This document shows positions 22,704 through 33,795 of a stretch of 64,000 bases of DNA, in pieces. A model generated the notes under the pieces. The model saw nothing but the letters and a program-made list of their open reading frames with translations. It was not told the DNA's origin and did not search any database. Each line of letters opens with the position of its first letter. Position 1 is the stretch's first letter. The DNA comes from Dermatemys mawii (Eukaryota; Chordata; Testudines; Dermatemydidae), in the NCBI GenBank assembly GCA_007922305.1, contig ML677365.1, positions 16,980,448 to 17,044,447 on the forward strand. The letters run 5' to 3'. Position numbers and translations under genes: made by a program.

Positions 22704-24330
22704 CAAAAAAAAAAATCATTTTCCAAAATCACTCTAGTCCTGATCCCTTGCATTTTGTGTAGACATTTACTGCTACAAAACAAAAGCCACCCTTGAGAGT
22801 CAGGCCCTGGGGCTTTTAATGTGATACCTTTCATGAGCACTAGATTTAGTATATTTTTCTCTCTTTAAAAATCCTTGTCTCCCTGGGACATAATTTACTG
22901 CCCTGGAATTTTATTGGGTGGCCCTTTGTGTCCATCTTATCTAACAGACCTAGGAGATCATCAGTTTTTACAATCAATGACCAGCTCCACACTTACATTT
23001 CTCCTTTCTAGAGACTGGCATGGAATATATTATTTAAAAGGAGAGTGGATAATACAAAACCTTGCCAGTCAGATGCCACTGTGAATTGAAGAAGCAGGTG
23101 CAGAAGAGAAAAGCTGCAACTATTAGGTTTTGCTATTGACAACTGAACAGGAAATCACTGAAACTAAAACCAAATGAAATGAATGAAGGTCTGTAGAGGA
23201 GTTTTAAATGTTCTTGGTAAGCACACCTAGTGGACTTGCCATCTCTCTATACCCACAAGGAACAAACCCCCTAATCAAATGCCAAGGCGGCTAAACATTC
23301 CGTTCCCACTCCCCCCTGCCACACCCTGACATTTCCCCTGCATGAGCCAGACTCCTGAAGTGTCTGTTTTCCCACTGTCATGTATTTCTCTGCCCACTAC
23401 AAACCAAATTGTGATCTCACTTACACTCCCTGCAATCCAACTGACTGCAGTGGGATGAGTGGGGTGTAAGTCATGTAGAATTTGGACATTAATATCCATC
23501 CTTCACTTCTTTTTGATTTTGAAGAAGTTGTAAATTGCCATTGTCTCAAACTTCTTCTCTTCTTGGCTTCCCTTGTGTTTCAAGCTTTTTTCTTTATCAC
23601 AATCTCATTTTCCTGAGAATAAATTTGATACCATCTTCAAGCCCCACTGGACACCTGACCCACAATCAAAGGCAATCAGAAATAACACTGGCAAACAGTC
23701 AAACCAGTAGGCATTGTAACTGCTTTGATAATACTCAACCAAAGTTTGCAAAAGGGTTTAACCGAAAGATCAATGAAAGAATCTGTGCATATTGCAAATC
23801 TAGTGATCAGGATAAATTTAGTTTGTTTAAACTTAGGCAAGAGCCAAAGTAAACTCTCTAAAGAAATTGGCCTTATTTCAGAGGCGAGCAGCCTGGCAAT
23901 AAAGAATAGAAATATGTACATGGTACCTGTTGCGGTAAGAAAATGTAATCTCTGGGTATTGATCTGAGGTGATTCTTGCTTCTGCATAGATATATGCAAA
24001 TGAGTTTATTTGTTTTAGAAAAGTTAACTAAATATATATAGGAAATGAGATGAAAGAGTCATCTGGTCTACATTTGGCCAATCTATGATGCAAGCAAGGA
24101 GAGCATGCACCATGTGATCCAATCATGCAGAATTGAAATAAAAGAAAACGAGTAATTCCTACTACATAACTGAAAAAAGTTTGTAATGTTTGTCATTAAG
24201 AATGAGCCCAGAACACTGTGTATTGGAAGAGCTTCTCCAGCATATAAACTAGGCATAACTTTAATTGACTCTGACTTTTTGATTAAAAAGAAAGTAATGG
24301 GAGTTATTGGTGCTTGGCACTTTTTATGAT
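22704..24330. other. Intergenic, nothing assigned
   Basis: AT-rich DNA without convincing exon, RNA or repeat ends. Confidence 0.45.
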
Positions 24331-24332
24331 CA

Positions 24333-24655
24333 CAGCCAGGCCCACCGACAGGGGAGGAGGAATTGCCCAGGAGCCTGGGTGATTTAAAAGGGCCTGGGAA
24401 CCCTCGGCTGCTGCCACGGTAGCAGTGGCAGCAGTGGCTGAGAGCCCCGGGCCCTTTTAAATCACCTGGTGGGCCACAGGATTCCTAGATGTGTGTGACC
24501 GCTCTCGGCCCTGTGTTTGGGGGGCCCTGCGGGCCGGCGCAATTAGCCAGCAGAGTCAGTCCCAGAAGTGGTGGATTTGTCACTTCTGCCCTGAGCCCCG
24601 CACCCCACTAGGGATGGCCCTGATGCCCGGAATTGCTGTCAGCAGGCCGGATCAC
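24333..24655. repeat. GC-rich repeat with a 17-bp inverted repeat
   Basis: A GC-rich island in AT-rich surroundings. It contains the exact inverted pair GGTGATTTAAAAGGGCC (24378-24394) and its complement (24450-24466), separated by 55 bases of GCAGTGGCAGCAG-like sequence. This resembles a MITE-type repeat, but ends and target duplication were not found. Confidence 0.6.
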
Positions 24656-24936
24656 AACCTTAAGAAAAGCAAATCTGTTCCCTTTTACATCATGACAATG
24701 AGTTCAAAATACCACCATCTCTAATATGAAACTTATGCTTCTAAGGAGAGATCCAAAATTTATGTAGGTTGATAATATATCTAGGGCCTTGTACATTTTG
24801 CAAATCCATGTTTGTAGAATATATGTCTCCTACTGCAGAACTGTGCTCCACAATCTCTATGCTTTTGTTTCAAAGGAATCATGTTTCTAGCCCCCATGGT
24901 TGCAAAGTAACCTTAAGAAGGTGAACTTTTGGTTTT

Positions 24937-25164
24937 CCTACCTGGGAAAATTGACCAGCATAGCTTTTCTAGAATAGCTACTATGCATGTGGGCACTTTA
25001 GTCCAGAATAACAGTGATTTTTATCCAAAATAATTACTCCACTCCGGAGAAGTACTAATCATTCTGGAATAAAGTGATTTTATTTCAGAACAGAGTCCAC
25101 ACGGGGAGCAATAGTGCAATAGCTTATTTCACAATAACAGCTCTGGTCAATTTTCTCGCGTAGG
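24937..25164. mobile_element. MITE with 22-bp terminal inverted repeats
   Basis: Left CCTACCTGGGAAAATTGACC and its reverse-complement partner at 25143-25164 differ at three of 22 positions; the inner 13 bases (GAAAATTGACCAG) match perfectly. There is no coding capacity. The superfamily is not determined because no clear target duplication is visible. Confidence 0.6.
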
Positions 25165-26123
25165 CACATCCCAAGTGTAAATGGGTGCAGTGATTGCTGA
25201 GTCTGAAGCCACTGATTCCGAGGGGAGAATGGCCCCATTTCATCCCAATAGAATGTTAGCTCTGAAATCTAAAGGTGACAATGTAAATATTAATAAACGC
25301 CTACACTGCCTCCCCTGCTTCCCTGGGTACCAAAGGCTTCAGTTTCCCTCAACTGCATTAGGAGTTGTGTTCAGAATGAATTATCACTCTACCGCTTTCA
25401 TATCATATATGACAAATCTGAGGTTATCACTACGTATGGTACTATGGCAGGGTTCCAGGTTCTTTTGCAACTACCCCATGATAACACCATCAGTGTAGAA
25501 GGGGAAGAGATTTAAGATTTTAACAGTGTAGTGAAGTAATTTATGCTAGTCCTTTTTCAGGGATCTAACTCTTGACAGTGTGTGCTGCTTGGGCTAGAAA
25601 AGGGTTAAACCATCTCACTAGAAAGCAGAGAACTTTATCATAGCTAAGTAGGATTAATTCTGGCATAATCCCTGTCCAAAAGCTGTTTATCTTCCAGTTC
25701 CAGTGCACAAAAATAAAAAAAGGATTGGCTCAATGATATTATTCTCACCTCTAATTCTAGAACAATAGCTGTATTAACTAATTAAAATGTTCATCTTAAA
25801 GGTGTCTAAACAAAGACTAGTGGAAGATGTCTGATTAGCTACAGTGAGATGCCTAGTTGTTTACTTTAGTTAATTTACTTGAACCCCAGGTAGGATCATC
25901 TAGATTTTTTATATCTGAAAATATTTTGTAGCCGTGTCAGTAATTGCAGGGGACTGGGAGTGGGGCATCCCTTTGTATTGAATGAACATACAGTATGGGT
26001 TAGAACAGGATTTCAGGCAAGAAAGGGGCCTTCTGAAAACACTGGCAGGTTTTTCTTTTATGAGGATTTTAATTTTCTCAACAGGTTGAATGAACTTTGT
26101 CAACCCATTCTCTAAGAATAGCA
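25165..26123. other. Intergenic, nothing assigned
   Basis: No gene or clear repeat recognised. Confidence 0.45.
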
Positions 26124-26240
26124 TTGCTTTTAGCGTGGTAGAGGCTAGAAGCCCATTGTGCTGGGCACTGCACGGATATGTAACAAAGACAAGCCCTGTT
26201 CTGGAATGTTTACACTCAAAGTGTAAAAGGAGAGGAAGAA
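26124..26240 (-). repeat. Tail-type SINE copy, minus strand
   Basis: CCATTGTGCTGGGCACTGCA followed by AAAGACAAGCCCTGTTCTGG matches the reverse complement of the family at 13690-13835. Confidence 0.55.
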
Positions 26241-27364
26241 GGTGGATAAAACAGTCGGGAGAGTACTAGGCTACATTGAGGTAACTTACAATCAATGTAT
26301 CCCTCCATATGAGTCTCCCTGGGACATACACAAATCTAAGGTTTAGAGCATGGTAATTGCAGGAGATGTGACCGCCTCAAAAATAAGTTCTTCATTGCTT
26401 TGGCTTTCCTGGTGGAACAGCAGTGTCAGGACCTCTGCTGGGTTCACAGCAGTATGGAAAGCATGTGCAGGAACTGATTTTTATTTGCCTCCCCACTGCT
26501 GACTCTGCACACCCCAAATTAGGGGCAAGGCCAGAGTAAGAGCACCCGGGGTAATTCCTTCAGCAGCCCCTGCAAAGGGAATGCCACCTTCGTTGAAAGA
26601 TGCTTGTGTGTTGTTTAATGAAGAATTGATGTCTTCACTGCTCTTAGACAAGAGTCTAACAAAATCTAGTTGCACCTGATCACAAAATAATCAAAACTTC
26701 TTTCTGACTCTCTCTTAGTTAGGAAAAAATAATAATACACAGTCCTATTCAGCCCCGGTGTTAGGTCACTGAAGTTAATTGAATTACACCAAGGATGATT
26801 TGACCCATTAACTTTAAACTTAATTTACTCTAACACCAAGGCATCTTAAGTTTATCATGATTCATTTACATATTTTATTTTGATTTAAATAACTATCTAA
26901 AAATGCCTACATGAGAGATCGAGGCACCCTGATGCTTACCTGATATTACAGCATAATATGCCTAGCAGCATTGAAACTAACATTCAAGAGGAATGAAAAA
27001 AAATATAATCAGCTCAGCCAGGTACCGCTGTAGAAAAACTCCAACCATCCCCACCTTCGCTCTGCAAACATGCCTTTATCCCACTACAAAAATCCAATCA
27101 GATGGCCTGTGCTGGGTGCCCAGAAAGCCATTTCAGACCAAGGAAGAGCAAATACCAGAGACCTGGTGCACTCAGAGAATTTCTATCGTCAGCCCCCTGT
27201 CTCGTAGAATGAGATGCTTCAGCAGTATGTGGTGCAGTCAGTGGCATAGTCTTACATCTTTTCCTCTAAAGCAGGAGATCTCAAACTTTGCCTTAATGGA
27301 GACAGCTTATCTTGTGGAACCCACCCCTTCCCACTCATCTTCTTCAACCCAGTCATAATTCATA
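26241..27364. other. Intergenic, nothing assigned
   Basis: An open frame at 26993-27358 (+) shows no domain and lacks exon signals; I do not call it a gene. Confidence 0.45.
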
Positions 27365-27475
27365 TTAAACAACACTTAGAGTTGAAGACCAGAAGGGACC
27401 ATCACATAATCTAGTCTGATGTTGTGTGTGTCACAGGCCATTACATTTCACTCAGATACCCCTATACGAAGCACA
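27365..27475 (-). repeat. CR1-type LINE tail, minus strand
   Basis: AGAAGGGACCATCACATAAT and AGTCTGATGTTGTG match the same kind of CR1-like 3' end as at 7234. Confidence 0.5.
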
Positions 27476-27654
27476 AAGATTTTAGTTAGACCAAAGCATT
27501 TCAGTTCTCAGAGCACTAAACTTTGTGCCACAGGTAGAGAACAAGAGAGACCTAAGGTGCCACCAATGCCTGAGGCCCCTGCAATGGCAAGGAGTTGACA
27601 GATGAGACACAACCAAATGATCCGAGCAGACAAACCACAGTAGTGCTTCAGAGA

Positions 27655-27785
27655 ACCTAAGAATGGCCACACTGTGTCAGACCACTGGTCCACCTAGCCC
27701 AGCATCCTGTCTTCTGGCACCAGCCACTCTCAGATGCTTCAGAGGGAGTGAACGGAACAGGGCAATTTATTGAATGATCCACTCC
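27655..27785 (-). mobile_element. CR1-type LINE 3' end, minus strand
   Basis: AAGAATGGCCACACTGTGTC, then CAGCATCCTGTCTTCTGGCA and TTCAGAGGGAGTGAAC, is the reverse complement of the LINE 3' UTR at 18440-18607. Confidence 0.75.
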
Positions 27786-28449
27786 ATCATCCAGTTCCAG
27801 CTTCTGAAAGCAAAAAGAGGAAAAATTGAAGAATTTTTATGAGGTCATGGAAGGGGAAAACCCCCCCCCAAAAACCCTCTCACAAACTTTTTGACCTGGT
27901 AGAGAGTCATGTGCTTTTTCTTTCCCCTAACCTAGCTCTACTGTTAGGTAAATAGAAGACACCAGGAAAAATCAGATGGTGCACATGAGGTCAGATCAGC
28001 TGATTGATTTAAAAAAATACAAAGACAAGAAACATGAAGGGTCTTAAATTATTTGTATTTATGGTGGGGGCAGGACTGTGGCCAGACTGCAGACAGATGT
28101 GTAGTTTCCTGTAAACAGATACTAGAAGAAAATGTGTGCCATGCAGACAAAAGCCAAACATAATTCTGCAAACAGGATGCACATCTCTGCAACTCGACAG
28201 AGTTAGTTGTAAAAGGGGAATAATTCATGCCGTTTTTAAAACGCAATGGCCAGAATCCAGCATGTCCTCAGCTTTGAGGTCTCAGGTTACAATGGCTTCT
28301 GAGGAGTACTAAAATCAGTTCCAGTGCTCCACATTATTTGTGGGACCGCATTTACTAAGTTAATAGTTGCTTGGAAGTGCTGCTGTAACATAGGTCAAGG
28401 AGTCATGGTATCACTGCAAAAAAACAAACCACAACCCCTCCAAAATATG
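27786..28449. other. Intergenic, nothing assigned
   Basis: No gene or clear repeat recognised. Confidence 0.45.
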
Positions 28450-28552
28450 ATGGCAGTGACTGTCTTTTTGTTCTGTTTGCTCAGAGCCTAGCACAATGAC
28501 ATTCTGGTCTGTGACTAAGGCTCCTAGGTGCTATGGTAATATGAAATGAAAG
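28450..28552 (+). repeat. Tail-type SINE copy
   Basis: GTGACTGTCTTTTTGTTCTG, AGAGCCTAGCACAATG and CTCCTAGGTGCTATGGTAAT in family order. Confidence 0.6.
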
Positions 28553-28984
28553 GGAAGATCAGGCTCTGGTGAGGTTGGGATCCAAGCTGCAGGAGAGAGA
28601 CATAACAGGGGTGTGTTGGGACCTTCCTGCCTCACCTAAGCAAGGTGTCTTCTCTCAGAAAGTCTCTTTGAAGTTAGGGTGGGGAATGAAGTCAGAGGAT
28701 CAAGCAGGTAAAAATCATAGGCAGTGGAGATCACCGGGCAGGTCCAATGCAAGAGCAAGGTTCCTAGCAGGGAGGAAGCTGCAGTCAGTCAAGAGACAAA
28801 TGGGAGCAGGGCGATTGTGACTCTGCCTAACTGGTGACAATTGGAAGTTCCAGAGGAAAGGAGCCTTGAATTAACTCAGACCCCAAGAACTGAGGGTCTG
28901 AGGATTTCCGCAGAGCCTGTGCCTGAGAGTGGAGTTCTATTATTGTCTCATTGTTTCTTTTGTCCCCTCTCCCAAACTGTCTGT

Positions 28985-29140
28985 ATCCAGCTGTCATGTC
29001 TTGTCTTATACTCAGATGGTAAGCTCTTTGGGGCAGGGACAGGTGTTTTGTTCTGTGTTTGTGCCATGCCTCGAACAATGGGCTCTTGGTACATGACTAA
29101 GACTCCTAGCACTACAATAGTACAAATAATAATAATAAAA
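28985..29140 (+). repeat. Tail-type SINE copy
   Basis: GGTAAGCTCTTTGGGGCAGG, GTTTTGTTCTGTGTTTGTGC and AATAATAATAATAAAATA in family order. Confidence 0.65.
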
Positions 29141-29934
29141 TACAAATGAAACGTTTGCAGGATAGGAAGTCTATTCATGCAAGCATCTAGGTAAGCAGCA
29201 AGGATCTCAAAAGACTGAAAAAACAGTGTGTAAAAAAACAGTTCCAAAGTCCTTTTTGGGTATATGGGATTCCTAGTGGATGTTACACACAGAAAGAGAT
29301 AAGATTTCTATATGAAGCAGATTCAGACTCAAAAGCATTGTAAGAATCCTACTGCCACACTCCAGATGATCTTAATTCCATAGCACTGATTCACAGTTAG
29401 TAGCCTTTAAAAAGGTTGAGCTGTGAAAAATTCAAGAATGAGGATACAATTTTCACATCCTTGTGGTCTGATTGCTTAGAATCAAGGGAAGTCCAAGCAT
29501 CCCAGTTCCATGATTTCTTTCATTAAAGCATTGAGAACTCCTACACTTATTCAGATCCACAAACGTCTGATACGCTTTAGGAATGAAAAAGTGCAAATCA
29601 CTCTGAAAAGGCAAGAAGACAGGACTAATCATGTTCTAGCCAGAAGAAAGGATGCTTAAAATGGAGCCTGATATTCTCTCTCCTTCCCTCCCCAGATCTA
29701 AGCTGACCAGTACCTTATACAAAAGTACTAATCAATCATTTTTAAACGATATAAATGAAGTGCATATGGAAGCTTATTGACAGAACCCTGAAAAATACAG
29801 AGAATAGAATGAGAATTGAGAATATGATGCGGTAGGCACCTCTCTCCCTCCTCCTTTGTCATACTGTGAGCTGTTTTGGTTTTAGTGTTAAACAGAAGTG
29901 GTCAGTACTCTTTTGTTTACTTTAAAAGGGTTAA
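29141..29934. other. Intergenic, nothing assigned
   Basis: No gene or clear repeat recognised. Confidence 0.45.
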
Positions 29935-30100
29935 GAAACAAATCTCAATATGGCCATGTGGTTAAAGCCTGGGACACAGGGGCCTTGGATTCTATTCCTG
30001 TCTCTGCTTCCAGCTTTCCCCTTTCTACCTTAGTTCTACTTTCCAATCTAGAACATGAGATTACTCAACGACATTGCAGGGGTGGTTGTGAAGCCTAAAT
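29935..30100 (+). repeat. MIR-like SINE, degraded
   Basis: ATGTGGTTAAAGCCTGGGAC and TTGGATTCTATTCCTGTCTC resemble the head and B-box region of MIR-type SINEs; the tail with GGGGTGGTTGTGAAG is recognisable but worn. Confidence 0.55.
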
Positions 30101-30460
30101 CACTGGTTTTGCAGCAAAATGCTTCAATCTCCTTAGATGGAAGGTGGAGTTAGAAGTGCACTTTATTGCATTAAAAAGCAATTTCATTATTCATTTAATT
30201 ACATAGTGTTCTGTAGGATCACATTTTGGTGTATGTGCTCCATGAAGCATGGGGTCTTTTACACATGTTTAAAAAGTGGAATACCAAGATTTATGGGGGT
30301 GTTTTGGGGCAATTGAAACTGGCTGAGGAGTATAATATCTAAGACGTACAAAGATGGAGTAAAACAGAGGAAAAGCACTGTGTTGTGGTTGCACACATTC
30401 CTCACCCTCCAATCTCCTCCTCACATACCCCCCCACCCCCCTCAAAAAGATCACTTGTTT

Positions 30461-30872
30461 CAGTGGCTCTCAACCTTTCCAGACTACTATACCCCTTTCA
30501 GGAGTCTGATTTGTCTTGCCTATCCCAAAGTTTCACATCACTTAAAAACTACTTGCTTACAAAATCAGACATAAAAATACAAAATTGTCAGAGAATCCTA
30601 TTACTGAAAAATATTACTTTCTCATTTTTGCCATATAGTTATAAAATAAATCAATTGGAATATAAATACTATACTTACATTCCAGTGTATAGTATATATA
30701 GTATAAATGTCATTGTCTATATCAAATTTTAGTTTGTACTGATTTCACTAGTGCTTTTAATGTAGCCTGTTGTAACACTAGGCAAATACCTAAACAAGTA
30801 GATGTATCCCCTAGAAGACCTTTGTGTAACCCAGGGATACAAGTTGGTTGGTCCCTTGGTTGAGAACAACTG
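30461..30872. mobile_element. Non-autonomous hAT element, 412 bp
   Basis: Ends are CAGTGGCTCTCAACC and CAGTTGTTCTCAACC (right, reverse complement), the classic hAT TIR. The interior is AT-rich. Flanking 8-mers ACTTGTTT and ATTTGTGC agree at only five positions, so the target duplication has decayed, which implies an old copy. Confidence 0.75.
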
Positions 30873-32379
30873 ATTTGTGCAACTGCAAAGCTACCAGCAT
30901 CATTTTTGGGCTATAACTGCAGTATTTCTATTGCTCCTCAACTTTTCCCAATCCGTTTCCCTGCTACTCTTTAAACTTACTCTAAATGCGGTCAAATGGA
31001 ATGCGCTGATCCTAGCAAACTTGGGATCCAAATGTGGCAAAACAAGCTGACATGCAGAACTAAATATATATATAAAAAAACATGTAATAGCAACATTGTG
31101 TGCTTTGGGACACCTACTGTTCTTCCAGCACATGGAGAGGAAATAAACCACATCATCTTGATTAATTTAATAAAAGGTATATCAAGTTCTGGCAGAGTAC
31201 ATTTTTGGTTAACAAAAATATACCTTAATTTCTTCACTGTACTGTTTCTCCTCCATGCAGGGCTCTGTGAGAATAAGTGCTAAAAGTCAGGTTAAAACAA
31301 AAAAGCAACACCGTACATTACCCTCTGTGGTGTAACAATATAGAACAGTTAGGGACAATGCAATTCTGAGTTTCCTTTTCTCAGAACTGTGGGCTGTTGA
31401 GTCTTCAGTCAACTTATGAAGCACCTGACCATCTATCAATCAGAACTGAAATGGATTTTCTTAATAGCTAGGATCATTTAGACATTAATATGTGGACTTG
31501 CTTCAATACTAACTCCTACAAAGCAGCTGTCATTGATAACAATATTGAGGTCTCTTATTATAAATATCATTTGTAAAATCTTTAAAACTTCCTGGCTTTT
31601 ACCAGAAAAAAATAAAAATTATTCAGTAGCGTGAGAAGATCTAAAATTTGCCACAATGTAGTGACTTCTCACCAACCCCAGAGCACATAATAGAGGAAGA
31701 AATAATATTTTGTATTTAGTTGTCTCAGGTTCCCCAACAAGTCCAGAGATGTGAGAAGAAGATAGGTTTGAAGCAAGCGAGCTTGCAGCATCATTACCAC
31801 AACCGAAGACGCTGGCTCCTTTGAAAGAGTACAAGGCATTGTGGGTCGTGGCATAGCACACTGCAGACAGTAGGAGAGTTTTCCTCAGCAAAATTGAACC
31901 ACCTTTTCAAACAGCAGTCATTCTCCTAGCTCCACATCCCACCCAATGAGTGTTGGTAATGGGAGGAAAGCCAGAAGGGCCTGGCCCACAGATCCCCTCC
32001 CAAAGGACTGTTGGAGAGATCTGTACTCCCTTCAAACAGGAAAGCTATTTGGACAACAAACTGGTGGTTGTGGCTGTGTGCTGGAAACTCAGTAGACATC
32101 TCTCTCCAAAGACTATTTTTAAGCTGTCAAGGTGAAAGCTACCATTTTTAACGTTTTAATTAAAACACTTCCAAAACCTATTCATGTGTGTGTGGTTTGC
32201 TTTGGTTATTTTTTAGTAAGGATAACATTCTGTGATAACAGTAATAGTTTGTAGGTTTGTGTGTACAGTACATGTAATTGAAGTCAATGTGAGCTGTAGA
32301 GACCCCTGAAACATCACACTGGGATGAATGAAGTTAGCAGCTTTTGAAAATTTGAAAATTCAGGCCTTGTTTTATATTT
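30873..32379. other. Intergenic, nothing assigned
   Basis: AT-rich. Open frames in this stretch overlap on both strands without domains or splice context. Confidence 0.45.
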
Positions 32380-32490
32380 GTAATAAGGCATCACCTAGAG
32401 GCCCCACCCAAGACTGGTGCCCACTTGTGTCAGACATCATACATACACATAGAAGAGTGATGATTAATGCCCTGACGAGACAACAATTCA
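32380..32490 (-). repeat. Tail-type SINE copy, minus strand
   Basis: AAGGCATCACCTAGAGGCCC and GCCCACTTGTGTCAGACATC are a worn reverse complement of the family. Confidence 0.45.
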
Positions 32491-33529
32491 AGCTGATATC
32501 AAGCATTTGGGGTAAAATATATACTTGGGATATTTAGATGAAATTATGCAGATTTTATCAATCTGCATTTTAAAAAAAAGTCACCAAGCACTTAAAACTC
32601 CCTCCCCCCACAATGTAATATCTGTTTATCTAAAGCTTATTCTATAAAGTCCATAAAAGTACAGTGGGTTTAAAAAACAAACAGAAAACCCACACAAAAT
32701 AAGTCAGGACCTTTCATTTTTATCTGCAACCTTAAAAGTATGAAAAAATACTAAAATTAAATCCATATGTACACTGCAGTATAGTCTGGTGCTTGAATTA
32801 TTGCTGATTATAGGAATTCAGTGTTTATAATTTGAATTCTTTCCCAGGCTTTTCTTTTTTTGAAGTGAAGAGCTGAGGTTTATGCTCTTCATAAATCAGA
32901 CTCTAGAACACAGTGGGAGGTTTGAAGACTGCCCCTTGCGTGAAGTGTCATGTTCCCAAGCTTGAGACCAGGCCTGCAGATTGACAATGGAAACACTAGG
33001 ATAAGATCCACAATGGAGAGACATTGGGAGCCTATGACAAAGGATCTTGAAACACTTTATAAGGCCATACAACTAACTCAGAGTTCAACCACGCTGTACT
33101 TATTAAAGTAAATTCAGGATTTATTACACAAATTCTACAAAGGATGAATCCAGTTGCAAGTAATGAACCAACATATGAAGAACAGTGAAAATACCAGTGC
33201 AACCATGTAAACAACAGAGCTGATCTCACTACAGCACACTGCTTTCAAGAAGGGAATGGAAGAATCAACTTAAAAATAAGTTTCCCCTCCAGTTTCCAGT
33301 GAATGCGCCTGTAAAATATAGAATCAGTCTTCAGTACGAGCTGTGAAAGTGGAGAGGATAAGCCAAAATGTCCATTGCTCCAGAGGTTATTCAATAAGTG
33401 CCAAATCCTCCTCCCACTGAAATCAATGGCATCCATTATCCATTTTGCTGTGAACTGAGAGGTTTTATGTTTTTAAATCTTTTGTGAGAGGCGCTCTGAG
33501 GCCTTCGTGGCCTGTGAGTAACACATCAG
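32491..33529. other. Intergenic, nothing assigned
   Basis: No gene or clear repeat recognised. Confidence 0.45.
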
Positions 33530-33795
33530 AAAAGCATAAGAACGGTCCACCTACCTCAGTATCCTGTCTTCCAACAGTGGCCAATGCCAGGTGCTTCAGA
33601 GGGAATGAACAGAACACGTAATCACCAAGTGATCCATCCCAGCACCCACAGCCAGCTTCTGGCAAACAGAGGCTACGGATACCATCTCTGCCCATCCTGG
33701 CTAAGAGCCATTCATGGACCTATCCTCTGCGAATTTATCTAGTTCTTTTTTGATCCCTGTTACAGTCTTGGCCTCCACAACATCCCCCTGGAAAG
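33530..33795 (-). mobile_element. CR1-type LINE 3' end, minus strand
   Basis: AGTATCCTGTCTTCCAACAG, CAATGCCAGGTGCTTCAGAG and the more upstream CTAGTTCTTTTTTGATCCCT and ACAACATCCCCCTGG show a longer piece of the LINE 3' region than at 27655. Confidence 0.75.

Noticed and set aside
26993..27358. 121-codon plus-strand frame
   Set aside because: No domain, no splice signals, and the sequence looks like ordinary intergenic DNA next to a LINE tail.
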